Of a DNA stretch of 10,449 nt, positions 1-6,461 are shown in pieces. Where the stretch lies: NCBI GenBank assembly GCA_023488455.1, contig JAMDDV010000031.1, positions 1 to 10,449 on the forward strand, read 5' to 3'. The position numbers and the translations under genes were made by a program. How positions within the stretch are numbered: the stretch's first letter is position 1; each line of letters starts with the position of its first letter. The notes beneath the pieces were generated by a model. That model had not been told where the DNA came from. It did not search any database and worked only from the letters and a program-made list of their open reading frames with translations. This DNA is from Actinomycetota bacterium (GTDB taxonomy: Bacteria; Actinomycetota; Humimicrobiia; Hakubellales; JAMDDV01).

Positions 1-1
1 G

Positions 2-115
2 GCAAGCTGGTTAAACTATGTTCGTGAAGCGGTATTTACAGTTATAATTACGCTTATACTTGTGGGTCTCACCCCGGAGGGTTTTAAGAAGTCCCTTTTT
101 GGAAGGCGTATGTGA
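2..115 (+). CDS. C-terminal fragment of an unidentified membrane protein
   Basis: An open frame enters from the left edge and ends at TGA 113-115, giving the last 37 residues of a protein. It contains one clearly hydrophobic stretch (about residues 10-23, rich in V, I, L and T) followed by a short basic tail ending KKSLFGRRM. This looks like a final transmembrane helix with a positively charged cytoplasmic end. No family motif is visible in so short a piece, so I assign no function. The stop lies four bases before the tRNA-Pro gene, so the two may be co-transcribed. The reading frame could be a chance opening, but its composition (a hydrophobic helix plus the positive-inside rule) is protein-like. 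Confidence 0.5.
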   Translation, partial: ASWLNYVREAVFTVIITLILVGLTPEGFKKSLFGRRM

Positions 116-119
116 ATGA

Positions 120-198
120 CGGGATGTAGCGCAGCTTGGTTTAGCGCGCAGCGTTCGGGACGCTGAGGTCGTGGGTTCAAATCCCACCATCCCGACCA
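120..198 (+). tRNA. tRNA-Pro (anticodon CGG)
   Basis: A complete cloverleaf can be drawn by eye. The acceptor stem is 120-126 with 188-194 (CGGGATG/CATCCCG). The D stem is GCGC 129-132 with 144-147 and has GG at 138-139 in its loop. The anticodon stem is CAGCG 149-153 with CGCTG 161-165, the variable loop is five bases, and the T stem is GTGGG 171-175 with CCCAC 183-187 around TTCAAAT. The seven-base anticodon loop TTCGGGA places U33 at 155, anticodon CGG at 156-158 and G37 at 159, as expected for a proline tRNA reading CCG. Discriminator A195 is followed by a genomically encoded CCA at 196-198. Confidence 0.97.
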
Positions 199-223
199 GA
201 GTTTAGTGCATTATTCAGGAATT

Positions 224-553
224 ATGTTTGAAGAGATAGATAACGAGCTGGCATCTTTTATCAAGAACTATATCGATTCTTTTACTGCGTGGGACATATT
301 TGTCTATTACTTCGGAAACAGCAACAAAATTCTCAGCATTAAGCAGCTATCAGAACTTCTTGGACGCCGTGAGGAAGAGGTTGAGAAAGTAGTTGAAAAA
401 CTGGCGAAGAAGAATATTTTCAGGCTGAGCGATGAGGGAGAGATAAAGTTCACTCCAAAATCAAGGGAGCTTTACCTGTTGAAGAGGTTCGTAGCAGGGA
501 TCAAGGATGGAGACAGGAGACTTGAGATAATGGCCCTTGTTTTTGAGAAATAG
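224..553 (+). CDS. small hypothetical protein with a winged-helix-like fold
   Basis: This 109-residue soluble protein has no signal peptide or membrane segment. A helix-turn-helix pattern is suggested around residues 35-65, where a SIKQLSELLG helix is followed by an acidic turn and the long helix EEEVEKVVEKLAKKNIF. A short 'wing' (SDEGEIKFTPKSREL) follows, as in MarR/PadR/ArsR-type winged helices. I chose ATG 224 because AGGA sits just upstream at 217-220. A GTG at 206 would add six residues but has no Shine-Dalgarno. It begins about 25 bases after tRNA-Pro and is followed, after a 19-base gap, by the nitroreductase, so the two are probably one transcript and it might regulate or accompany that enzyme. 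The DNA-binding role is inferred from the pattern only; I do not recognise the family. Confidence 0.7.
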   Translation: MFEEIDNELASFIKNYIDSFTAWDIFVYYFGNSNKILSIKQLSELLGRREEEVEKVVEKLAKKNIFRLSDEGEIKFTPKSRELYLLKRFVAGIKDGDRRLEIMALVFEK

Positions 554-572
554 GTTTTAAGGAGGTAATTCT

Positions 573-1136
573 GTGGAGGTCTATGATTGCATTGAGCAAA
601 GGAGAACCGTAAGGAGATTTTTGGATAAACCTGTTGAGAAGAGCAAGATTGACAGGATAATCGGAGCTGGCATTTATGCCCCTTCGCAAAAAAATCAGCA
701 GCCGTGGAGGATCGACGTAGCTGTCGGGAAGGTCCGAGATGCACTGAAAGATGTTCTCCAGAAGACGACCCTGTTTTTAGAAGACATTTTTCCCGAGTAT
801 ACAAAGGATAATTTAGCTGAGGTCCACGCTTTTTTTGAAAATATAGGGAACGCCCCGGCATTAATAGTCGTTACGCATCCAAAGGTAACCAGCGATTTCA
901 ACACGTTGAATACTTTGCTTGGGGTTGGCGGATGTATACAGAACATGCAGCTCGCAGCATTTAATGAGGAGCTTGGAGCTGTCTGCTTGACTATTTCATA
1001 TTACGTCAAGAACGAGATATGTGAACTGCTTGGCATAAAAAATCGGGAGATCTCTACGGTGCTGGCGATTGGCTATCCTGCACAAGAAGTTGAATTTCCT
1101 GGAAGAAGAAAAGATCTGACACATTGGCATGAATAG
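573..1136 (+). CDS. nitroreductase family protein (FMN-dependent)
   Basis: This is a 187-residue cytoplasmic flavoprotein of the NAD(P)H:FMN nitroreductase superfamily. The N-terminal RRTVRRF (residues 10-16) is the family's FMN-phosphate-binding arginine motif. YAPSQKNQQPW (about 35-45) matches the second flavin-binding segment, normally APSxxNxQPW. The C-terminal AIGYPAQ followed by a basic run (GRRKDLTHW) is the family's closing signature. The length is typical of the short nitroreductases. It starts at GTG 573, supported by a full AAGGAGG at 559-565, seven bases upstream. The substrate cannot be read from sequence: members reduce nitro compounds, quinones or enones, dehalogenate, or act in cofactor synthesis. 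It probably forms a transcript with the small upstream gene and is separated from the pilus operon by a 115-base promoter region. Confidence 0.9.
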   Translation: MEVYDCIEQRRTVRRFLDKPVEKSKIDRIIGAGIYAPSQKNQQPWRIDVAVGKVRDALKDVLQKTTLFLEDIFPEYTKDNLAEVHAFFENIGNAPALIVVTHPKVTSDFNTLNTLLGVGGCIQNMQLAAFNEELGAVCLTISYYVKNEICELLGIKNREISTVLAIGYPAQEVEFPGRRKDLTHWHE

Positions 1137-1206
1137 AAACGCATTGATATATGGCCAGTCATCCGTTTGCTTAAGCGTTACTATACCGCGTAGTATCTTC
1201 TAAAAC

Positions 1207-1238
1207 ATATTTACATAAATATATAATTATGCTAATAT
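1207..1238 (+). promoter_or_regulatory. extended -10 promoter for the Tad operon
   Basis: TTTACA (1210-1215) matches the -35 consensus at five of six positions. After exactly 17 bases comes TAATAT (1233-1238), preceded by TG at 1230-1231, which makes an extended -10. Transcription would start near 1245, only about 7 bases before the TTG of cpaB, which has no Shine-Dalgarno. The mRNA would therefore be almost leaderless. Bases 1207-1226 match 3084-3103 at 19 of 20 positions. Confidence 0.65.
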
Positions 1239-1251
1239 GTTTTAGATTTAG

Positions 1252-1986
1252 TTGGGATTATTCAGTAAAGAAAGTTATAAAAAGTTAGGTCCTGACAAGA
1301 GCAGGATTCCATCGATACTATTCATATCTTCGGTTATCCTTGCATTTATTTTTCTCCTGATTAATTATGTCGAGAATGTTGGGAGCCAGAGGGTTAAAAG
1401 CAGCGACCTCGTTCCGATTTATTTTGTGACTTCACCTGTTAGCAAGTATGCCAGGATAACAGATGATATCATTGAGGAATTTCTCATCCCCAGACAGTAT
1501 GTCCCACCATCCTTGTCCATCGGCAGAGCACAACTCCTTGAGAGTTATGCTTCAAGGCCGATGGCTGCAGACGAGGTCATTTCCAAGCATTCTATCTCGA
1601 TGACCAGCACCCTATCCCAAGAGAATAGTAGCATTGCAAATGAATACAGGCTGGTTTTTATTCCTGTTGATGGCGGGATAATTTCATATGTTGAACCAGG
1701 GGATAACGTAGATGTCTTTTTCACTTTTAGTGCTGACGGCATTGGCGCTTCCACTACTGAGAGAATTTTTAGCTCTGTGGAGGTTTTTACAACCTCGGAT
1801 AATAGAGGTCTCTCATCAATGACTGATGGTGAAAATCAGATTCTTGGCGATGTTATGGGCAGCGAGATGGTCTCAGATCTGGGTCAGCAGGGCCTGATAT
1901 TAATAATCCCCCGCATGGGAATTGAAAAGCTGTTCTTTGCGATGGCAAATGGGAGGATAGATGTTGCATTGGTTCCGGAAATTTAG
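1252..1986 (+). CDS. cpaB: Tad pilus assembly protein CpaB/RcpC-like (SAF domain)
   Basis: This is a 244-residue protein anchored by one N-terminal transmembrane helix (about residues 19-40) after a short basic cytoplasmic lead. The exported part carries a SAF-like domain (about 51-115), in which 'PVSKYARITDDIIEEFLIPRQYVPP' and a 'RPMAADEVISKHSI' segment resemble the CpaB and flagellar FlgA pattern. A second region (about 132-160, RLVFIPVDG...VEPGDNVDVFF) corresponds to the RcpC/CpaB C-terminal domain. In diderms CpaB works with the secretin. None is encoded here, so it probably acts at the cell wall or membrane. The start is uncertain: TTG 1252 directly follows an in-frame stop, no other good start precedes the membrane helix, and there is no Shine-Dalgarno, which fits the short predicted leader. 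It is the first gene of the pilus operon; tadZ follows closely. Confidence 0.85.
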   Translation: MGLFSKESYKKLGPDKSRIPSILFISSVILAFIFLLINYVENVGSQRVKSSDLVPIYFVTSPVSKYARITDDIIEEFLIPRQYVPPSLSIGRAQLLESYASRPMAADEVISKHSISMTSTLSQENSSIANEYRLVFIPVDGGIISYVEPGDNVDVFFTFSADGIGASTTERIFSSVEVFTTSDNRGLSSMTDGENQILGDVMGSEMVSDLGQQGLILIIPRMGIEKLFFAMANGRIDVALVPEI

Positions 1987-2014
1987 TCAACGGTTAATCT
2001 AGGGGATGATGATT

Positions 2015-3067
2015 ATGAAGAGAGCTTACATCGTCATGAATGATGTAAATCGCAAACCACACGCCATTGATTACTGTGCCAATAACTGGATACTGATCGT
2101 TGGTCTTTCTGATCGGATTTCAGGCTATGAAGTTAAGATCCTGAATTCAAATCCCGATGTACTGTTAATTGATGAAGATCTGGTTGGTGATTTGAGCTCA
2201 GATTTCAGACGCAAATTGGTAAGAAAGAATGAAAATGCCAGTATTAATGTAATAAGCAGGTGTGAAGCAGATGATGGTCTTGAAATAGTTCCGCTGCGAG
2301 CCGTTCCAGACGGTGAATGTATCATGGAACCAACTGATAAAAGAGTGTCTACCATTATATCAGTTAACAACGATGAACAGGGTCATCTCTTTACCGCATA
2401 TTTAGCTGCTCTTATTAAGTCAAACTTCATTAAATCAACTGTCTCTTTATCTGAATTTGGATGCGCTTTTCGTGAGCTATCTTTTTTCCCATCGGCATCC
2501 ATTGATATTTGTAACGATCTCTCTGATCTGTTCAAGGTGAGAAACGAATTAAACCTCGAAAAACTGCAGAAGGTCTGCAGCCGATTCAACAACCTGGATT
2601 TATATATCTGTCCATGCGAGGATAATCTGGATCAGATGTTTTATGAAAGTATCATTGATGCACTTAAGGATGGTTACGATTTTTCGTTCTTTTATGTAGT
2701 AATCAGAAATGGATTGCAGTGCTTGCCATGGTTCATCAGTCGCTCCGATCTTATATTCATCGTTTCTGATTGCTCACCCCGATCCCTTTATTTTTTAAGG
2801 CAGAACATGGAAAAGCTGAAGAGCCTGTTTACACCCGCCTTAGTGCAATTTGTGTTTACAAATTGTGATCATGTAGCTGCGGCTTCAAAAAGGGTTTTCA
2901 GGAATCTTGCTGGAGATTTTAAAACCGTGTTTTTACCGTGTGATGACGGAATTCTGCTTTTGTACGAGCAGGTCGGTAAGATTTTGTTGAACAGGATGGA
3001 TCTTTCCTACGTGAGTCAGGTTGCATACCTTGCCAGTCAAGTTGTGCCTGAATTAAGGAAATTGTGA
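2015..3067 (+). CDS. tadZ: degenerate TadZ/CpaE-like protein lacking ATPase motifs
   Basis: This 350-residue soluble protein occupies the TadZ/CpaE slot between cpaB and tadA. Residues 1-56 look like an atypical receiver domain ending in NPDVLLIDEDL. Residues 111-135 align with the start of a MinD/ParA-type ATPase, but NNDEQGHLF (118-126) stands where the KGGxGKT P-loop should be. Later segments keep the TadZ order: a 'LYICPCEDN' strand (about 196-204), YDFSFFYVV (221-229), where the usual switch aspartate is Tyr227, and a 'LIFIVSDCSPRSL' stretch. It is therefore probably a non-hydrolysing pseudo-ATPase, acting as a landmark or scaffold for the pilus motor. It is also cysteine-rich (12 Cys). 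ATG 2015 is chosen over ATG 2006/2009 because AGGGG (2001-2005) is correctly spaced only for it. The family assignment rests on position and weak residue patterns. Confidence 0.72.
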   Translation: MKRAYIVMNDVNRKPHAIDYCANNWILIVGLSDRISGYEVKILNSNPDVLLIDEDLVGDLSSDFRRKLVRKNENASINVISRCEADDGLEIVPLRAVPDGECIMEPTDKRVSTIISVNNDEQGHLFTAYLAALIKSNFIKSTVSLSEFGCAFRELSFFPSASIDICNDLSDLFKVRNELNLEKLQKVCSRFNNLDLYICPCEDNLDQMFYESIIDALKDGYDFSFFYVVIRNGLQCLPWFISRSDLIFIVSDCSPRSLYFLRQNMEKLKSLFTPALVQFVFTNCDHVAAASKRVFRNLAGDFKTVFLPCDDGILLLYEQVGKILLNRMDLSYVSQVAYLASQVVPELRKL

Positions 3068-3123
3068 TGATGAGCAAAATAGTATATTTACATAATTATA
3101 TAAAAGCATTAAAATATAAATGA
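3067..3123 (+). CDS. 18-residue mini-ORF bridging tadZ and tadA
   Basis: The ATG at 3067 overlaps the tadZ stop (TGATG, 3065-3069), and AAGGA (3055-3059) sits seven bases upstream. The frame reads MMSKIVYLHNYIKALKYK and stops at TGA 3121-3123, overlapping the ATG of tadA (ATGA, 3120-3123). tadA itself has no Shine-Dalgarno, so a ribosome finishing this peptide could reinitiate on tadA. The peptide is basic with no family match. It may equally be a chance frame over the promoter element at 3084-3115. I rank it as possible rather than established. Confidence 0.35.
   Translation: MMSKIVYLHNYIKALKYK
3084..3115 (+). promoter_or_regulatory. candidate internal promoter before tadA
   Basis: TTTACA (3087-3092) is followed, 17 bases later, by TAAAAT (3110-3115); each matches its consensus at five of six positions. 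The expected start of transcription, near 3122, falls on the ATGs at 3120 and 3123, which would give a leaderless tadA mRNA. Bases 3084-3103 repeat 1207-1226 with one mismatch, and the spacing is identical to the promoters at 1207 and 6855. Confidence 0.5.
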
Positions 3124-4280
3124 TGGATGATCTGAGAAAAAGGATTTTCTCAAGCTTAATAAAAGGTATGGAGGATCACAGTTTCGATCTGCTGTCTTTT
3201 AATGAGAAAACTGATCTGACCCGCAAGCTGACTTCAAGGATTATTGATGATGAGCGAATTATCCTGACTGATGGGGAGAAAAGCAAGCTTGTTGATGACA
3301 TGCTGAATGAAGTTTTGGGTCTGGGCCCAATTCAACCTTTGCTCGAGAACTCGCAGGTCAGCGAAATAATGGTCAACGGGTCAGGAAATATCTTTTATGA
3401 GGTTGATGGGAAAATTAAAAGATCAGATTTACACTTCTTTGATGATGAACATCTGATGAGGGTGATCGAAAAAATAATATTACCCTTGGGCTTGCGCGTT
3501 GATGGAGCTTCCCCGATGGCGGACGGGCGACTCCCCGATGGATCGAGAGTAAATGTAATTCTCCCACCACTCTGTCTCAATGGTCCTGCGCTTACTATCA
3601 GGAAGTTTTCTCTGAAGTCCCTATCTCCGGCTGACCTGATGAGCATTGGTTCGATCTGTAAAGGGGCTCTTGATATTGTCAGAGAGCATGTCATTCATAG
3701 GTCCAATATCATAATCAGCGGTGGTGCAAGTTCAGGCAAGACCACCTTTTTGAACTCAGTATCATCATTTATCCCTGACCACGAGAGGGTAATAACCATT
3801 GAGGATTCTGCTGAATTAAGACTCCTGTCAGGGCATGTCATCTCACTTGAGAGCAGGCCAGCTAATGTAGAGGACAGAGGTGAAGTTACCATAAGAGATC
3901 TTGTCAGAAACGCGCTCAGGATGCGTCCGGATAGACTGATTATTGGTGAGGTAAGAGGCGGTGAATGCCTGGATCTACTTCAGGCTCTTAATACCGGTCA
4001 TAAGGGATCGCTTGCAACTGTTCATGCTAATTCACCAGGCGAACTGATCTTTCGACTTGAGACGATGGCACTTATGTCGGATGTAAATCTTCCGTCAAGG
4101 GCGATAAGGCAGCAGATATCTACTGCTGTTGACCTGATCGTGCACCTAAATAGGTTAGGAGATGGGCGAAGGATCGTAAGCGAGATATGTGAGGTCAACG
4201 GTATGAGCGGCGATGACGTTAATGTCGAATCCATCTATGCAAATGCGGAAATAGGTTATGCAAATCCAAAGATTGCCTGA
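3120..4280 (+). CDS. tadA: Tad pilus secretion ATPase TadA/CpaF
   Basis: This 386-residue cytoplasmic hexameric ATPase belongs to the type II/IV secretion family and would power Flp pilus assembly through the TadB/TadC platform. The N-terminal domain has the family's LGLGPIQPLLEN...SEIMVNG segment (about 66-92). The Walker A is GGASSGKTT (201-209, Lys207); the usual GGTGSGKTT differs slightly, but the G-K-T core is intact. An Asp box follows (ITIEDSAEL). The Walker B is RMRPDRLIIGEVRGGE with Glu277, and the His box is GSLATVHANSP (His302). All catalytic elements are present and the length is typical. It starts at ATG 3120 (or 3123) without a Shine-Dalgarno, consistent with a leaderless transcript or with coupling to the mini-ORF. 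Its end overlaps tadB by 23 bases. Confidence 0.96.
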   Translation: MMDDLRKRIFSSLIKGMEDHSFDLLSFNEKTDLTRKLTSRIIDDERIILTDGEKSKLVDDMLNEVLGLGPIQPLLENSQVSEIMVNGSGNIFYEVDGKIKRSDLHFFDDEHLMRVIEKIILPLGLRVDGASPMADGRLPDGSRVNVILPPLCLNGPALTIRKFSLKSLSPADLMSIGSICKGALDIVREHVIHRSNIIISGGASSGKTTFLNSVSSFIPDHERVITIEDSAELRLLSGHVISLESRPANVEDRGEVTIRDLVRNALRMRPDRLIIGEVRGGECLDLLQALNTGHKGSLATVHANSPGELIFRLETMALMSDVNLPSRAIRQQISTAVDLIVHLNRLGDGRRIVSEICEVNGMSGDDVNVESIYANAEIGYANPKIA

Positions 4281-5013
4281 ATTAACAAGCTTGGTTATGA
4301 AATTAAAAGGAAGTGTGTCGAAGAGAAAAATGGCCTTCCTGTTCTTCGTGCTGACAATTGCTGCCTTGTTTACATTCTGTGTAGTTATCAAAAATCTTTT
4401 CCCATTGATTACTATACTGATTTTTTCTTACATTGCGTATTTTATTTTTAATTTTATTAAACAGAGAAATGACCTGCTTCTATATAAGGAGTTGGAGCGC
4501 TTCATGGATATCTTTATGTCGGGTTTATCCGCTGGGCTTTCCGTAAGTAAGGCGATGGAGTTTGCCATCGATGGTCTTGGGGGAAGCAGGTTCAAGAAAA
4601 TTTTTAATCTGGTAAGCGAACAGTTAGCTCTGAATATAAGACCCCATATCGCAATACAGAAGGCAGGCGAAGAGTTCGAAATAAAAGAACTGCAACTCCT
4701 GGCTGTTATCCTGGAATCTCAGTTGAGGGCAGGATTCCCGCCTAATAGGTTATTGCTTCAGGTCAGAAGCGTGATTGTGAACAGGATGAGGATCGGCAGG
4801 AAAATTAAACTATTTAACTCCCAAAACGAGCTATCTGCAAACATTCTTTCGTCAATCCCTGTTTTGTTTCTTGTTTCAGTGATGTTTTTTAAATCTGAAT
4901 ATCTTCATCAACTCAATCATATTTTTTTTGCGCAGCTGTTTCTGCTGCTTGCAGTCCTGATGGATGTTGCAGGTCTTTGGATGATGAAGCGGCTGATGAG
5001 ATATGGTGGTTGA
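4258..5013 (+). CDS. tadB: Tad pilus inner platform protein TadB
   Basis: This 251-residue integral membrane protein carries a type II secretion F (T2SF/GspF-like) domain. Two hydrophobic helices lie near residues 25-45 and 47-67. A cytoplasmic helical region follows (about 75-195), containing the TadB-type FMDIFMSGLSAGLSVSKAME and a later AGFPPNRLLLQV segment. Two C-terminal membrane helices (about 200-216 and 222-243) close it. With TadC it forms the membrane platform coupled to TadA. The start at ATG 4258 overlaps tadA by 23 bases and is only weakly supported (AGG at 4253-4255). An ATG at 4297 would also keep both helices but has no Shine-Dalgarno. The overlap suggests translational coupling to tadA, and tadC begins within or just after its stop codon. 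Confidence 0.92.
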   Translation: MQIQRLPELTSLVMKLKGSVSKRKMAFLFFVLTIAALFTFCVVIKNLFPLITILIFSYIAYFIFNFIKQRNDLLLYKELERFMDIFMSGLSAGLSVSKAMEFAIDGLGGSRFKKIFNLVSEQLALNIRPHIAIQKAGEEFEIKELQLLAVILESQLRAGFPPNRLLLQVRSVIVNRMRIGRKIKLFNSQNELSANILSSIPVLFLVSVMFFKSEYLHQLNHIFFAQLFLLLAVLMDVAGLWMMKRLMRYGG

Positions 5014-5014
5014 T

Positions 5015-5866
5015 ATGAAATATGGAGTCCTAATCTTATCCTTACTGATATTGATGATCGGTATATTTATAAGGGTTCGTAAAGTAAGTTATGACTCTGA
5101 GATTTCAAAAGGCAAGGATAAGAAAATCATATCTCTGCTAACAATCCTGGATAAAACTGTCTCAAATGTTCTTGTAAAGAAATTGGTTGATAAGAGGTTC
5201 CTGACCTGGATTTATCTACCTTTCATAAAGGATGGAAATTCTGATGAGAAGGTCAGGCTTTTTACTGAAAAGATATTATTTGTTTTCATGTGGTTGATTT
5301 GCATGTTTATATTGCCTTTTAGAGGTTTCTCGCTTTTATTATCTACAGTTGTTGGTCTGGGTTTAGCTTTTTATTTTCCCGATTTAAATTACCTCATTTT
5401 ACAAAGAAAAAGGTCACTGGCGTCTGAAAAAGAACTTCCCCTGGCTGTTGATATATTAACCGGGATGTGCGAGAGCGGATTGTCCATAAGAAGTGGCCTT
5501 GAGATGTCGGCAAAGGTGTTGAAGAGCAGTCTGCGCGAGGATGTTAAATTATTTTGCTCAGGTACTGCTATGGGGAAGGGGAAGGAGTTTATTCTGGAGA
5601 AATTAAGAAAGAAGTCTCTTGCGCCTGCAGTTTTCGACTTCTTCCAGATGCTTTCGCGTTTTGAAGAAGTCGGCTCACCGGTCAATAGCTATCTGTCGGA
5701 GCTATCTGCTCGCCTTAGGGAAGACCAGCTTTTCGGGGCCGAAGAGCATGCAAGGAGATCGCAGATAATCTCCCTTTTCCCGCTTACCTTTTTAATTCTG
5801 CCATCGTTTCTAATCATGCTAGTGACAATTTTCCTGCTTCCGTCTTTCGGATTTTTTAACGGGTAA
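5015..5866 (+). CDS. tadC: Tad pilus inner platform protein TadC
   Basis: This is a 283-residue T2SF-domain membrane protein, the partner of TadB. There is one N-terminal helix (residues 3-19), a pair of hydrophobic segments near 88-125, and a cytoplasmic region with the TadC-like ELPLAVDILTGMCESGLSIR and a later LSRFEEVGSPVNSYLSELSARLRED segment. A closing hydrophobic helix precedes the C-terminal FFNG. I chose ATG 5015 because GGTGG (5005-5009) lies five bases upstream. ATG 5003 would add four residues and overlap the tadB stop but lacks a Shine-Dalgarno. Only one base separates the tadB stop from this start. The small pilin gene follows after 18 bases. Confidence 0.92.
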   Translation: MKYGVLILSLLILMIGIFIRVRKVSYDSEISKGKDKKIISLLTILDKTVSNVLVKKLVDKRFLTWIYLPFIKDGNSDEKVRLFTEKILFVFMWLICMFILPFRGFSLLLSTVVGLGLAFYFPDLNYLILQRKRSLASEKELPLAVDILTGMCESGLSIRSGLEMSAKVLKSSLREDVKLFCSGTAMGKGKEFILEKLRKKSLAPAVFDFFQMLSRFEEVGSPVNSYLSELSARLREDQLFGAEEHARRSQIISLFPLTFLILPSFLIMLVTIFLLPSFGFFNG

Positions 5867-5884
5867 AAAAATTGGAGGTGATCG

Positions 5885-6058
5885 TTGAGAAAACTAAAAG
5901 AGAGAGTGATCGGTTCAGATGGACAGGCGACGATTGAGTACGCGCTTATAGTTTTTGTCGCTGTCATACTGGCAGGAGTGCTGATTGCAGTTGGCAAGCC
6001 TGCATTTGAGCAGCTCGTGGGGGTTGTATTTCAGAAACTTTTGCAGATGGTGATGTAG
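5885..6058 (+). CDS. flp: Flp-type pilin (57 residues)
   Basis: This short gene starts at TTG 5885 behind a near-perfect Shine-Dalgarno, GGAGGTGAT (5874-5882). It encodes 57 residues: a basic leader (MRKLKERVIGSDG), then QATIEYALIVF and a long hydrophobic helix. The prepilin peptidase motif of Flp pilins, G followed by XXXXEY, is exact: Gly13, then Gln14-Ala-Thr-Ile-Glu18-Tyr19. The mature subunit would be 44 residues, assembled by TadA/B/C into a thin pilus. It sits where actinobacterial loci encode a small pilin (Flp or DUF4244 type), right before tadE, with one base between them. The strong ribosome site suggests high expression, as expected for a major subunit. A small pseudopilin is the alternative. 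Confidence 0.88.
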   Translation: MRKLKERVIGSDGQATIEYALIVFVAVILAGVLIAVGKPAFEQLVGVVFQKLLQMVM

Positions 6059-6059
6059 T

Positions 6060-6461
6060 ATGCGTGGTGGCGCTCTTAAGGATCAGAGAGCTCAGTCGGC
6101 GATAGAGTTTGCGCTGATTTCCCCTTTGATAATTTTTGTCGTTCTTTCGCTACTGCAGTTAATTCTATTTCTATTTGTTGAATTAAATATTGCACAGGCT
6201 GCGAGGAACGGTGCAAGGGAGGGTGCCACCACAAATAGCAATTCGGCAATTTATGAGTCCGTAAGGTGCTCATTAAATGGCAAAATGGATAATGTTATCG
6301 TAAATGTGTACCCGGCTTCGCCCGGTTCAAGGAATCGTGGTGACCTATTAGCAGTTAGTGTTGAAAAGAAGGTGCCCGTCGTCGTTCCGATTTTAGGTGC
6401 TCTGATGAGAGATGGACTTACGGCCAGGTATAGGTCGGTGATAAGACTTGAAAAAGAGTGA
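6060..6461 (+). CDS. tadE: TadE-like pseudopilin
   Basis: This 133-residue protein has a short charged lead (MRGGALKDQRA), the TadE signature QSAIEFALISPLIIF (12-26), a membrane helix to about residue 42, and an exported C-terminal domain with a single cysteine and a PGSRNRGDLLAVSVEKKVPVVVP stretch, typical of TadE proteins. It probably works as a minor pilin or pseudopilin in Flp fibre assembly. Glu16 sits at the +5 position expected for prepilin peptidase processing, but the residue before the would-be cleavage site is Ala11, not Gly. ATG 6060 follows the flp stop by one base and is preceded by GGTGAT (6049-6054). The gene ends overlapping the next gene by 14 bases, so the three small genes are tightly coupled. 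Confidence 0.9.
   Translation: MRGGALKDQRAQSAIEFALISPLIIFVVLSLLQLILFLFVELNIAQAARNGAREGATTNSNSAIYESVRCSLNGKMDNVIVNVYPASPGSRNRGDLLAVSVEKKVPVVVPILGALMRDGLTARYRSVIRLEKE

Noticed and set aside
55..60. TATACT as a -10 for the tRNA gene, with TTTACA at 35-40
   Set aside because: The spacer would be only 14 bases, and the sequence lies inside the upstream open frame.
120..198. tRNA-Pro as the attachment site of an integrated element
   Set aside because: I saw no integrase gene and no second copy of the tRNA 3' end within the window. The downstream genes show no compositional break by eye.
472..861. 129-codon open frame on the - strand over the nitroreductase
   Set aside because: It lies wholly opposite a well-supported gene, has no family features and a low-complexity composition. 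The other minus-strand frames in the window are the same kind of shadow.
1137..1200. Terminator after the nitroreductase
   Set aside because: AACGC (1138-1142)/GCGTT (1175-1179) and TACTA (1179-1183)/TAGTA (1191-1195) are short, AT-rich stems without a following T run, so termination cannot be supported.
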